64,000 nt of DNA from assembly GCA_017165825.1 (NCBI GenBank), contig CM029366.1, positions 23,224,342 to 23,288,341 on the forward strand. The letters are read 5' to 3'. How positions within the stretch are numbered: position 1 is the first letter of the stretch; the number at the start of each line of letters is the position of its first letter. Below the pieces are notes generated by a model that saw only the letters and a program-made list of their open reading frames with translations, was not told where the DNA came from and made no database searches. The stretch comes from Hepsetus odoe. Lineage: Eukaryota > Chordata > Actinopteri > Characiformes > Hepsetidae. The position numbers and the translations under genes were made by a program. Positions 26,023-35,446 of the stretch are shown here, one piece after another.

Positions 26023-29000
26023 AAGGCATTTAGCAGATGCTCTTATCCAGAGCGACTTCCCTTTTGCTAATTACAGGGACAGTCCCCCCTGGAGCAACTC
26101 AGGGTTAAGGGTCTTGCTCAGGAATCCAATGGTGGTAGTGCTAGAGGTAGAAGTGGGATTCTAACCTGTGACCGTTTGAGTCATAGATCCACCACTATCC
26201 TACCACTAGACTTCCATATATACAGTACTGTGCAAAAGTTTTAGGCAGGTGTGAAAAAATGCTATAAACAAAGAATGCTTTCAAAAATGGAAGTGTTAAT
26301 CATTTATTTTCATCAATCAACAAAATGCAGTGAATGAACAAAAGAGAAATCTAAATCAAATCAATATTTGGTGTGACCACCCTTTGCCTTCAAAACAGCA
26401 TCAATGACTGTGTTTCAACCTACGTGTGACATTGATGATCATCAGCACCTGTTTGGTAAAATTGGTTGATCATACACCGACTATAATCCTACAAAATCCC
26501 TGACTTTGTGCAAGTGTACCTAGAAGAATTTTCACTTTGCATTTTGTAAATTGATCAAAATAAACAATCATTATTTCTATTTCTGAAAGCATTCTTTGTT
26601 TACAGCATTTTTTCACACCTGCCTAAAACTTTTGCACAGTACTGTACATACACTAGACTTCTAGTCTAGTGGTATTATATATACAGTCCCGATCAAAACT
26701 TTAAGACCACTTTATAAATGGTGAATAATATCATATGTTGCATGGTTGGATCTTAACAAGGTTCCAAGCAGAGCTTCAACATGCTACAAGAAGAAATGGT
26801 AGCGAGACAAAACATTTCTTTGAGCATGCAATTTATTGAAAACAACGCTTAAACTGAAACAGGCTGTTTTATAGCTGATCAAAATCTTAGGACCACATGC
26901 CTTTAAAAGGCCGAATCTGCAAAAATGTGGCTTCATTGCAATTTCCTGTCAGGTAGTCACACTGTCATGACGTTCTGATGGCAAAGGCAAATAAAAACCT
27001 TTTGAATGTGGTCGGGTTGTTGAAGTGCAAAAGCAGAGTCTCTTGCAGTGCACCATCGCTGCTGAGGTGGGACACAGTAAGACAGTCATTTGGAATTTCT
27101 TAAATGAAATAAATTTCACCAGCACTGAGCCGGAGGATCCAATTGGCTGTCCGTCAAGACACTGGACGATCCTCAACCCAAACTAAGGCCATTACCGGTG
27201 CCAACTGCAGCCCCATAACCATCAGACGGCATCTGAGACCGAAGGGCTTCAAAAACAAAAAACGTCTTCAAAGGCCTCGTCTCCTTGAACGCCACAGAAC
27301 TGACCGTTTGGACTTTGCAAGAGAGCACCAAACATGGGACATTGAAAGGTGGAAGAAAGTTTTATTCTCTGATGAGAAAATATTTAACCTTGATGGTCCT
27401 GATGGTTTCCAACGTTACTGGCATGACAAGCAGATCCCACCTGAGATGTTTTCTACGTGCCACAGTGGAGGGGGCGCCATAATGGTCTGAGGTGCTTTTT
27501 CCTTCAGTAGAACAATGGAGCTTCAGGAGGTGCAGGGGCGTCAAACAGCCGCTGGCTATGTCGCAGATGTTGCAGAGGGCATCCCTCAAGACTGAGAGCC
27601 CTCGTTTGTGTTGTAACGACTGGGTTTTTCAACAGGACAACGCTACAGTACACAATGCCAGCAGGACAAGTGACTTCTTCCAGGAGAATAACATCACTCT
27701 TTTGGACCATCCTGAGTGTTCCCCTGATCTAAATCCAATTGAGAACCTTTGGGGATGGATAGCAAGGGAAGTTTACAAAAACGGACAACAGTTCCAGACA
27801 GTAGATGCCCTTCATGCGGCCGTCTTCACCACTTAGAGAAATGTTCCCACTCGCCTCATGGAAACACTTGCATCAAGCATGCCGCAACTGAACAGCAATA
27901 ACGGTGGAGCTACTCAGTACTGAGTTCATGTTTGGAATTTTGATTTCTGTTTTGGGGGGGGTTTACAGGTTTTTTAGCATGTTGAAGCTCTACTTGGAAC
28001 CTTGTTAAGATCCAACCATGCAACATATGATTTTTTGCCATTTGTCAAGTGGTCTTAAACTTTTGATCGGGCCTGTATAAATAATGAATAATGAAATATA
28101 TGTTATAATAAATTAATAATATAATTAATACATTAATTGTAACACAGTTCAACAAGAAGAACAGATCTAAACTGAACAAAACACAGTAATGCAAAAGCAA
28201 ACTGCTACAAATAACAGACATCTTAATGTAACTGGCAAATGGCTTTGTAAAGTTCTAACTCTCACCTGAGCAGCAGAGAATATGTAGAGGCCCCACTGAG
28301 GAGCAAAGACCACCATCACCACTGTGACAAGACATTTGGCAATCATTGCAAGGCTTTCAGCAACCACCTGTAAAACAAAAGACAGAGAATTATCAAGACA
28401 GTTCTTCAGCTATTATTAAATGAATGTTGAGTGGCCTTTACCACTTACTTTTCATTTTAGATAGATTCTCACTTGCCTTTAAGCGTACAAGCATGTGTGC
28501 ATGCGCAAGGACCCAAAGTGGCTCAGATAGCAATTCTGTAAGAGCAGCCAGGCAGAAGAGTCCCACAGCAGGGACATAATGTGGAACAACCTGAGGATCT
28601 GGAGCCTGGAGGAGCCACCACCATACACAGACCAATAGCACACCCCAGAGACAGCCTAGTGGCAACCTGAGATCCAAAAAAAAGGAGTTTGACACACAAA
28701 CATAAAATAAAAAATTTGATGAAATGTTATGATTAAGCCCAGAGGAGCACACATCTTTCCACCCAATTAGGAAAAAGTAGAAGACTTGCACCACAGCAGT
28801 CCTTTACAGATAAGACCGGACATCCCAGTGCTCTACAAACAAAAGTGAATACTTACGTGAGCCACAACAGGTTAATGACCTGCCTCCAGTTACGCCCCTC
28901 CCCCTCCCCACTTAGACATGCCCTCCTGAATGCCTCTCTGGACAGAAACACCAGTGTGGTGTAGAGCAGCATCAACCTTAAAAAACACAAGCACTGCAAT

Positions 29001-29836
29001 GAGTCTCGCTTTGCAGAACACAAACAATATCCATGATAAACTGAGTTGTAGTGCTGCTCAATTCATCAAATCACGATTTTATCATCCAGCGGTAGTTGAA
29101 ATGTAATTATCGAATCAAAACAACTAGTGTGTGAAACTGCTGAATCTGATAGGTTCACACTAGAGTGGACAATCTCAGAAGCTCAGAATCTGAGCATCCC
29201 AGCCGCTTCAGAGAGAGTCTTCAGCTCAGGTAGAACTACTGTCATCTGCATGTGCTTCTCTCTGAAACCATGTAAACTGTGTTAACAATTCATCTGATTT
29301 ATTTTTAATCAATTTAGTTAAAAATTATTCACATAAATGTATCAGATAGTTCCTTTCCCCTTGTTCTTAGAATTCTTTCCTCTTAAATTAAGATCTAAGA
29401 AAACGACAAAAGACATAAACAGTGTTAAAAATACAAGTTTAAAAGAAGTTCAATAAAAGCATGATGTTTCTGAAGTTAATGAGTAATCTCAGTACTGAGA
29501 TCAAAATAATGGTGACTGTGGTTTTTGTCTTAATCGAGCAGCCCCACCGAGGTGTGAGCCGAATAAAGTGCTGCCGACGCACCTGACGTTCACCACTCCT
29601 ATTAAATCCTTGGACACGAAGCGCAGAGTAAAGGCATTCAGAAAGAAAGTGAGCAGGCGGAACATCACCTAAACCCAACATGAATCAAGAGAAAGACAAC
29701 AGGAGCCATGTCAGGTCAAGCCTACTGCTATAGCCATTTCAGTCTTTACATGTGTAAAGACTTTAATCAGTACCTGGAGCAGGACGCTGTAAGATGCCAG
29801 AGTGGAAGCGCTCTTCAGCACGTCCTCAGAGCCCAT
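20564..29836 (-). CDS. rft1: RFT1 homologue, ER multispanning membrane protein
   Basis: ER protein needed for N-glycosylation at the Man5GlcNAc2-PP-dolichol step; whether it is itself the flippase is disputed. Thirteen exons fit in frame: 29774-29836, 29583-29668, 28857-28976, 28477-28666, 28266-28367, 25815-25949, 25152-25230, 25023-25073, 24728-24858, 22389-22533, 21150-21255, 20811-21060, 20564-20725. They encode 539 aa (human 541). Matching landmarks are MGSEDVL at the start, GVVNVR, SREAFRRACLSG, GERYVMTFLNVLNFGDQG, IEESFYVFFAKVLERG, AINGVTECF and AMSKEEVDRYN. Many hydrophobic segments agree with a multispanning fold. The intron after exon 4 has a GC donor (AAG then GCAAGT); the others are GT-AG. 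Introns 5, 9 and 10 carry the repeats listed separately. It diverges from the C1orf74 homologue. Confidence 0.97.
21329..21385. repeat. compound (TG)n(TA)n(CA)n tract in RFT1 intron 10
   Basis: A TG run passes into TA and then CA repeats, so the whole block is close to self-complementary and could fold back or extrude as a cruciform. It lies just left of the plus-strand LINE fragment. Confidence 0.85.
21415..22255 (+). mobile_element. second plus-strand RTE-like LINE fragment in RFT1 intron 10
   Basis: Carries reverse-transcriptase remnants (GGAGTGGAAGAGAAATGAAC, then AAGTTATGGGAAAGAG) and the same 3' region as the other copies (GAGGATTATATTGGTAGAAG). It is antisense to RFT1 transcription. 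Stops and frameshifts make it non-coding. Because it lacks the insertion at 18045-18160, it shows what the uninterrupted sequence looked like. Confidence 0.8.
22560..22795 (-). repeat. tRNA-derived SINE, family A, in RFT1 intron 9
   Basis: Minus-orientation copy: B box complement GGTTCGAACC on the plus strand, then the tRNA-like head toward 22795. The left, 3' end is an (ATA)n tail of about 11 units at 22571-22604. Strongly similar to the copy at 55636-55875, including the phrase CCCACGAATGGGAAATTC. Confidence 0.85.
22796..24727. other. large RFT1 intron 9, nothing recognised except an (AT)n run
   Basis: AT-rich unique sequence without splice-flanked coding potential. The only structured element is the (AT)n block at 24551-24602. 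Confidence 0.6.
24551..24602. repeat. (AT)n microsatellite, self-complementary
   Basis: About 50 bases of alternating A and T with one interruption, inside RFT1 intron 9. Able to form a hairpin. Confidence 0.9.
25979..26020. repeat. (CA)n microsatellite in RFT1 intron 5
   Basis: Twenty CA units close to the acceptor of RFT1 exon 6, directly followed by a SINE. The SINE may have seeded or landed in the microsatellite. Confidence 0.93.
26021..26215 (-). repeat. tRNA-derived SINE, family B, in RFT1 intron 5
   Basis: Contains GCATTTAGCAGATGCTCTTA and TCCAGAGCGACTTCCC, then a tRNA-like end with ATTCTAACCTGTGACC and CCTACCACTAGAC. The second is the complement of a polymerase III A-box region. It is the same family as 40190-40400. 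Confidence 0.8.
26223..26644. mobile_element. Tc1/mariner-type MITE, 422 bases
   Basis: Starts CAGTACTGTGCAAAAGTTTT and ends with the inverse, bounded by TA dinucleotides (26221-26222 and 26645-26646) as expected for Tc1/mariner target duplication. The terminal inverted repeats extend about 60 bases. The interior has no transposase frame, so it is non-autonomous. Confidence 0.9.
26684..28075 (+). mobile_element. Tc1-like DD34E transposon with ~100-base inverted repeats
   Basis: Ends are CAGTCCCGATCAAAAC and its near-complement, flanked by TA on both sides. The inverted repeats continue for about 100 bases (26684-26790 and 27975-28075), including the GGTTGGATCTTAACAAGGTT region. Total length is 1392 bases, normal for a complete Tc1 element. 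It lies antisense in RFT1 intron 5. Confidence 0.93.
26979..27836 (+). pseudogene. broken Tc1-like transposase
   Basis: Remnants of a DD34E transposase. An N-terminal helix-turn-helix region (TITIRRHL-like wording near 27200) is followed by LFSDEKIFNLDG with the first Asp, QQDNATVHN with the second Asp, and NPIENLWG with the catalytic Glu. The reading frame is open at 27143-27490. It is then broken by a TGA where relatives have a Trp codon, and again near 27600, where the frame shifts to the one that reaches 27836. The element therefore cannot move on its own. Confidence 0.9.
28076..28265. other. AT-rich remainder of RFT1 intron 5
   Basis: AT-rich sequence between the transposon end and RFT1 exon 5. 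Nothing else was recognised. Confidence 0.5.
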
Positions 29837-30867
29837 CCTCACTTACAGCACAGCACAGCACAGCACAGCTCAAAACAGCCCACTCAGCAGCTAACCCTGC
29901 TTCACAGCCGGTCTCCCTGATCTTCTGTCATCATACTCATCCCTGCATGTCCTGCGGCACCCGGGACGATGATCCAAGTCCATTTAAACTCTCCTGACAT
30001 TCCCCATCTCTCGCTCTGCAGACACCCGGACAAAACACGAGTTACTTCCTGATCACCGAGAACACGTTCTTTCAAAATAAAAGCAGAAGGAACAAAAATT
30101 ATATGTAATGTAAATTATACGCAAATTTGTTGGCCACCCTACCGTGGATGAGTTGGAAGTTTAGCATCACAGACAGACCCTTTTTAGAACAGTTTAGTCA
30201 TTCCCACAACTACAGCCCCGTTATGACTTGTGCGTGTTATTTCACCGGCAGGTGGCAAATGGCTTAAAATAAATCATAAATGTATGATCCATCATTAAAT
30301 TTACATTAAAATGTCTACTCTAGTCCCAAAGATACACTGTCCCGAACATTTACGTGTTTTCATCAGTCGCAGCACACCTGCTCTGACAGATCATTAACAG
30401 GCTCATTAAGAAGGCTGTATTGAATTAAAATGGGGGTATTACAGCAGGAAAAACGCTTAAACATGCTGTGGTGTGTGTCTCAGGGACTAAGGTTGGGAAA
30501 CCAGATGGTTTATTGATTAGATCACTTCAGGCGAAACGACGAGACTCAGATCTTGCAAGTGGGCAAAGTCACAGGAATTCAGAAAGGGTTGGATGAGCGG
30601 AGCAGAGAGACTCTTATTTTGACATGTTGTTACAGTGACGCGACAGAAACGTTCAAAGGGGAAAACGTGTGAGCTGGTGTTAAGAAACAAGACAGACGTC
30701 GCCTCCCTGTGCGCTGTATGTTTTCATTGAGTTATTAAAAGTAGATATTCGCAGGTTGTTGTGTTTACGACCCTGGACAGAGGTCTGATCCCAATAAAAA
30801 GTCCTGAGGTCATGGTCCTTGTTTATTTTTGAGAATTTGTGTCTGTATCTGCATCTGGAGTGGAGAG
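29837..30867. promoter_or_regulatory. divergent promoter region between RFT1 and the C1orf74 homologue
   Basis: About 1 kb separates the two start codons of oppositely oriented genes. A CA-CAGCA tandem run lies in the RFT1 leader (29846-29870). The part near 30500-30700 contains scattered CG dinucleotides. No TATA box is evident. Untranslated exons for the plus gene may lie here but were not resolved. Confidence 0.45.
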
Positions 30868-31656
30868 ATGATGAGCTCAGCAGACATGTTTATCTCGGCT
30901 GCGCAGAAGTCCCTGTGTTATGGGAATAAAAATAAACGACTTTCTTCATCATTATGCCTTGATCTAGCTGTCCAAACTTTAGCAGTGGACTTGGGCCTGA
31001 AACCAGCTCTTTTGTATGACTGCAATGCTGCATCTGCTGAACAACTCCTACAATATGTGAACTCTCTACAGGAGATGGGACTGCTGACTGCAGGACTTCA
31101 GATCATTTCCATTGATGAGAACACTTTTGTTGTAAACTCTGACCTGATGAAGTCACACCTGACTGATCTGCTCAAAAGAAGGAGCCTTATCACTGTGGAT
31201 GTTTGTGCCTGGAGAGAGCAGCCAACTATGTGTGGCATGGAGAGCAACACTGAGGACATGGTGAAAGACATGTTTGAGTTCTTTACCAATAAAGTGGACA
31301 CTTGTTCTTCAGTCATCGTAGTGGGAGAGGAGTTGTATGGTCAGTGGAACCTGTGCACACTCTTTGGAATCCTTCTCGGCTATCCTGCTTCTTATTGGTT
31401 CGATCAGACCCAGGGCTTTGAGAACTGTCTGAGTATGACCCCACTGGTGGTCATCAAGGTTTGGGTCTGCTGGCAAATGTGTGATGAAAGGCACGGTCTT
31501 TACTCATTCAGTGTTCCTGAAGTTTTGTGGTCAGAAGCCTGCGCTCATATAGAACAGTGGTCTGAGCGTTTGAGAGACAGATTTGGCAAACAGGCTGTTT
31601 TTACTGACCTCAGCTTTTCTAAAGAAACAGTCGTTTTGCTCTCTGTAGCTTTGTGA
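30868..31656 (+). CDS. UPF0739 / C1orf74 homologue, single exon
   Basis: Uncharacterised protein of the C1orf74 (UPF0739, DUF4504) family; no biochemical role is known to me. One uninterrupted frame from the MMSSADMF start gives 262 aa. An in-frame ATG at 30829 would add 13 residues of hydrophobic, cysteine-rich sequence that looks like leader translation, so I prefer 30868. Family-like stretches include LAVDLGLKPALLYD near the N-terminus and TLFGILLGYPASYWFD in the middle. There is no signal peptide and no clear transmembrane segment. AATAAA at 31913 is a plausible polyadenylation signal. Family assignment is from remembered wording and should be confirmed by search. Confidence 0.8.
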   Translation: MMSSADMFISAAQKSLCYGNKNKRLSSSLCLDLAVQTLAVDLGLKPALLYDCNAASAEQLLQYVNSLQEMGLLTAGLQIISIDENTFVVNSDLMKSHLTDLLKRRSLITVDVCAWREQPTMCGMESNTEDMVKDMFEFFTNKVDTCSSVIVVGEELYGQWNLCTLFGILLGYPASYWFDQTQGFENCLSMTPLVVIKVWVCWQMCDERHGLYSFSVPEVLWSEACAHIEQWSERLRDRFGKQAVFTDLSFSKETVVLLSVAL

Positions 31657-32330
31657 ATGGATCATTAGGTTGGTGTTGGAAAGCACACTTCATACACTTT
31701 GACTGGAGTTTATACTCTCCCCCAACACATTTGACTAATCAGCTCAATCCAGGGTCATTGAGCTGAAGTGGTTGTTTCAAAGCAGGAAAAGGAGGAAAAC
31801 ACTGCTCTAATAGAATTTGTCCACTGAAGATAATTCTAAGACATTTCCTAACAAACTAAGATGCATATTCTCTACCTTGCATTAGGTATGGAACATATTT
31901 CAAGACATCAGTAATAAATAATACACGGTACAAATATTTGTATCATGAAAAACATGTTCACACTTTTAATCTTGTTTAACACTTACATGAATGAGTTTGT
32001 AACCTTTTCAGTTTGTCATACATTTAATAAACAGGTTAAATATTGCCTAGGAGCGCTACCCATTTCATGTCATCCATGCATGGTCAGTTAATGTCACCCT
32101 GAGTTTAACTTTAAGCAGCGTTTATCTCCTCATAATCCATAATTTCGATTCCACCAGTTCTATAAAATAAGACAAATTCAACTACCGTTAAAACATCCAC
32201 CAGTTAAAAGTATCTTTCTGGTTAGTTCCATACTGAGGTAGAGCTCAAATTCTTTTTTGCTGGAGCAGCCATGAAGTAAAACAGTACTAAGTAAAAGGGA
32301 GGAGTAAAAGTCCATCTCTCTCTTTCCATC
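31657..32330. other. short intergenic region between convergent C1orf74 and SIRT4 genes
   Basis: AT-rich 3' UTR sequence of both genes. It holds plus-strand AATAAA motifs at about 31913 and 32026. No repeat or coding signal is seen. Confidence 0.6.
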
Positions 32331-35300
32331 TTAGCTGTGCTTGAGACTGGGAAGCACTTCTCCACAACGGGCACTCACTTTAAGGTCAGCAAGGTGGTCA
32401 GCCCTTGTGGTACCAATGTTTAGGATGGCCACAGAGATTCGCCACTCTCTGGCTGCCAACAGGAAACGGTACCCAGAATACACCTGGATATGAAGATAGT
32501 TCAGAGAACAGAAGTTCTTTAACACAGTTATCAAAAGCAGCAGAAATTCAGATTCCAAAAAAAAAAAATTCCAAAAAACTTTCAATTGTATACTTATTAA
32601 TAACATCAGTTTAACAGTGCATTAAGATCTTTACAGGATCATCTGATACACAATAGAATATTTATTTTTTTATTTTAAAATGTAAAAATACAGTGTATGA
32701 CAAGCGGGAGATGTTTAGTGTAGGTTGTGGTTAAGGGCGAGTTAGGTTAAGAAGAGCGTTAGGAGAAGAGGTGTTCTCGGGAAGATGCGTCTAAGAGCTT
32801 CTAGAAAGTAAAACAGGACTCTTGTTCTGTTAGTATTTGGTACAAATCAGATTTCTTTGATTAAAACAGTTTGGAAGGATTCAGTTTTCAAATGACAAGG
32901 GCTGCAATTTAATTTATAATGTAAATTCTTGTATATTGAAATTTCTAGTCGGGGGAGTTTAATATTAATGAAAAAAAAAGTTAGCAAAATGGCAGTCTGG
33001 CTATAAGCTCCAAAAAAAACAAAAAAAAAAAAACAAATTAGATAATTTCCTCAAATCAATTAGCCTTAGTCTCTTCCACTAGTGTGCTAATAACGTTGCA
33101 TGTGTTTTTCTTTTTGAAAAATGAATCTAAAAGTAATGAAAATCATTGTGAACTCAGAGATCATAGCCTTAAGTGCAATCAAAGCTCACCTGCAGTGAAG
33201 ACCCGGCAACGAGTACAGCATCACACTCAGCCAGCCGGTCGTGTACAAACTGCACAGTCTCTCGATCAACTGTATCACCAAAAAACGTCACTTGAGGTTT
33301 GAGGATGCCACCACATGCCTGGCACGCAGGTACCCTGAAGTGCAGCACCTGCTCATCCTCCAACAGCACATCCCCGTCTGGTGCTACTGCCCCTCTGTTC
33401 ACCTCCCAGCCAGGGTTCAAGGCAGCAAAACGATTCTGTAGCTCATCACGGCCAGTCAGCTGACCGCAACCCAGACAAATCACCCTGACACATACACATA
33501 CGGATTGTGTGAACTGCACTTTAATAGCAGGTAAAAAGACAAAGGCAGTTAAACTCCCAGTTATTAATGTTTTTTTTGAGCCTTAAAGATGTTATAATGT
33601 CAAGGTTTAATTGGTTAAATTTAAGTGGATACATGTAAATTTAATGACCACAGAGAAATCTGTTAAACGCACTATGTAATGCAATGTATGATTTTTCAGG
33701 ATCTGGGCTATCTTCTATAAAAAAAACTAAAAAAAAAACCTATAACTTTCTCAATTTTCCACCTTCAGGATGGTAGATGATGTAGATGTAGTTGATCAGC
33801 AAAGATATGTTCAGAGCTCAAATTTAGCTTGTTGATTGAACCAGTGCTACAAGATTGACATTGCTAATTAAGTCAATATTTACCATACTGTTTTCCTTAA
33901 ATACGGATGCGTCTATAAAAAATAAAAAAATCAAAGTGCAATATTGTCTCTCAGTTGCTTTAGAAAGTAAGCCACAGAAGGCTGGCTGTTTGATGAGAAC
34001 TTTATCAAAGCACTGGTAAATTAAGAAAGTAATGCACAAACTGAAGTGAACTGAAGCTGCATTAAGCTCCAACAAATCCACGCACACTTCCAGAAAGGGG
34101 CGGCAAGTGTTCAGTTCCTAATATCAAGCTCCTGAATATTACCTGGCAAAAGAGAAAATAAACTGGACTTTTACTTAGTGGTCCAAAGTCATCTGTTTAA
34201 ATGAAAGTTCATTTTGCATTTCAGTTGGAAATCAAGTTCCTGGAGTCTAGACTCTGAGGGGCTTGAAGTCCAGGGTGAAGCTTCTAAAATCTGTGGTAAT
34301 GTAGTGTGACATCACCTGCTGGTGTTGGTCCACTGTGATCTAGTCCAAAGTTAAGGCAGCCATCTACCAGGAGATTTTGGAGCACATAATGCTTCCCTCT
34401 GCTGACAAGCTTTACAGAGGTGCCAATTCTCTTTTTTCCAAGTAGACTTTGTAACTGCCCACAACACCTAACTGCTGCCCATTAATTTGTAGTAAAGCAT
34501 CCACAACTAAGCACTGACCGTATAAAGGAACAGAGTTTTCAGACATGACACTTGTTTTGTAAATCCTTGTAATCCCTCAAAACCTCTCTGAACCTTCTCA
34601 GACCACCTCAAGATCTATAATAAGACACATACATGTGGACATACAGTGGATGAAGTCACATGCCCACAGTGACCAATCATTGCCACCTTAGTGAAAAGCT
34701 GGATGGATGTTTGGTTTCAAACATAGCAACTTTAACCTCATAGCTCCAATGTTATTCTAAAGAAGCCAAGTTTGGGCCCCCAACATGTCTTGGCTGAGTG
34801 CATTAAAAAATATGTAAAATTGATTATTTGACAAATTGTTCCTTTAAAATCAGTTGACTGTATCTTTCCTAAAAAGCGATGAAAAGGGTAAGAACAGAAT
34901 AAATCAGTCAAGAACAGAATAAACCTGTAGCTGGATATGCTGTAGGGTTTTCTCTAACCTGTGTGAACAGCCATGCAGCTCAGTTAGTCTCTGGTGACCT
35001 GCCTTTGAATGTAAAGCATCCACATTCTGAGTGACAAGCCAATGAACTTTACCCTTCTCTTCCCAGCCCTTCAGGGCATAGTGAGCTGAATTGGGCAGGT
35101 GGGACGAGAACTGTGGCCACCCCACATAGTTCCGGGCCCAGTAGCGCTGCCGGGCTTTTGCACTTCTCACAAACTCTGAGTGTTGCATGGGCCGACGGTC
35201 TGTCCGTGCATACAACCCCACACCTTCAGAGCGATAGTCAGGGATACCTGACTCAGTGGACAGACCTGCTCCTGTTATCACAAACAGACGCTTTGCTCGA

Positions 35301-35446
35301 GTTACAAACAACTGGAGCTGCTCCAAGGATCTCCTGTCCACTGAGCTGCTGGCTGGAACAAAATCCAGTGCCCCAGCATGGACTGAGGAGGCAGCACGTT
35401 TACCCATGGCCACACTTGAAGGAAGAGACTGCCATGATTGCAGCAT
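32331..35446 (-). CDS. sirt4: mitochondrial sirtuin SIRT4
   Basis: NAD-dependent ADP-ribosyltransferase, lipoamidase and deacylase of mitochondria that restrains glutamate dehydrogenase and pyruvate dehydrogenase in mammals. Three coding exons fit in frame: 34959-35446, 33190-33484, 32331-32483, giving 311 aa (human 314). Visible features are GAGLSTESGIPDYRS (residues 59-73), TQNVDALH, the catalytic His158 in TELHGC, zinc-binding pairs C166/C169 and C217/C220, FFGDTV, and AILNIG near the C-terminus. The basic, hydroxyl-rich N-terminus fits a mitochondrial targeting peptide. The start ATG lies directly after a splice acceptor, so at least one untranslated exon lies upstream; a good donor (ATCG then GTAAGT) near 36282 is a candidate. 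The family tag is secure from YARTDRRP and YVGWPQFSSHLPN. Confidence 0.97.
33485..34958. other. SIRT4 intron, no other gene seen
   Basis: About 1.5 kb of AT-rich unique sequence between the first two coding exons. Frames here are short and lack splice context. Confidence 0.6.
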
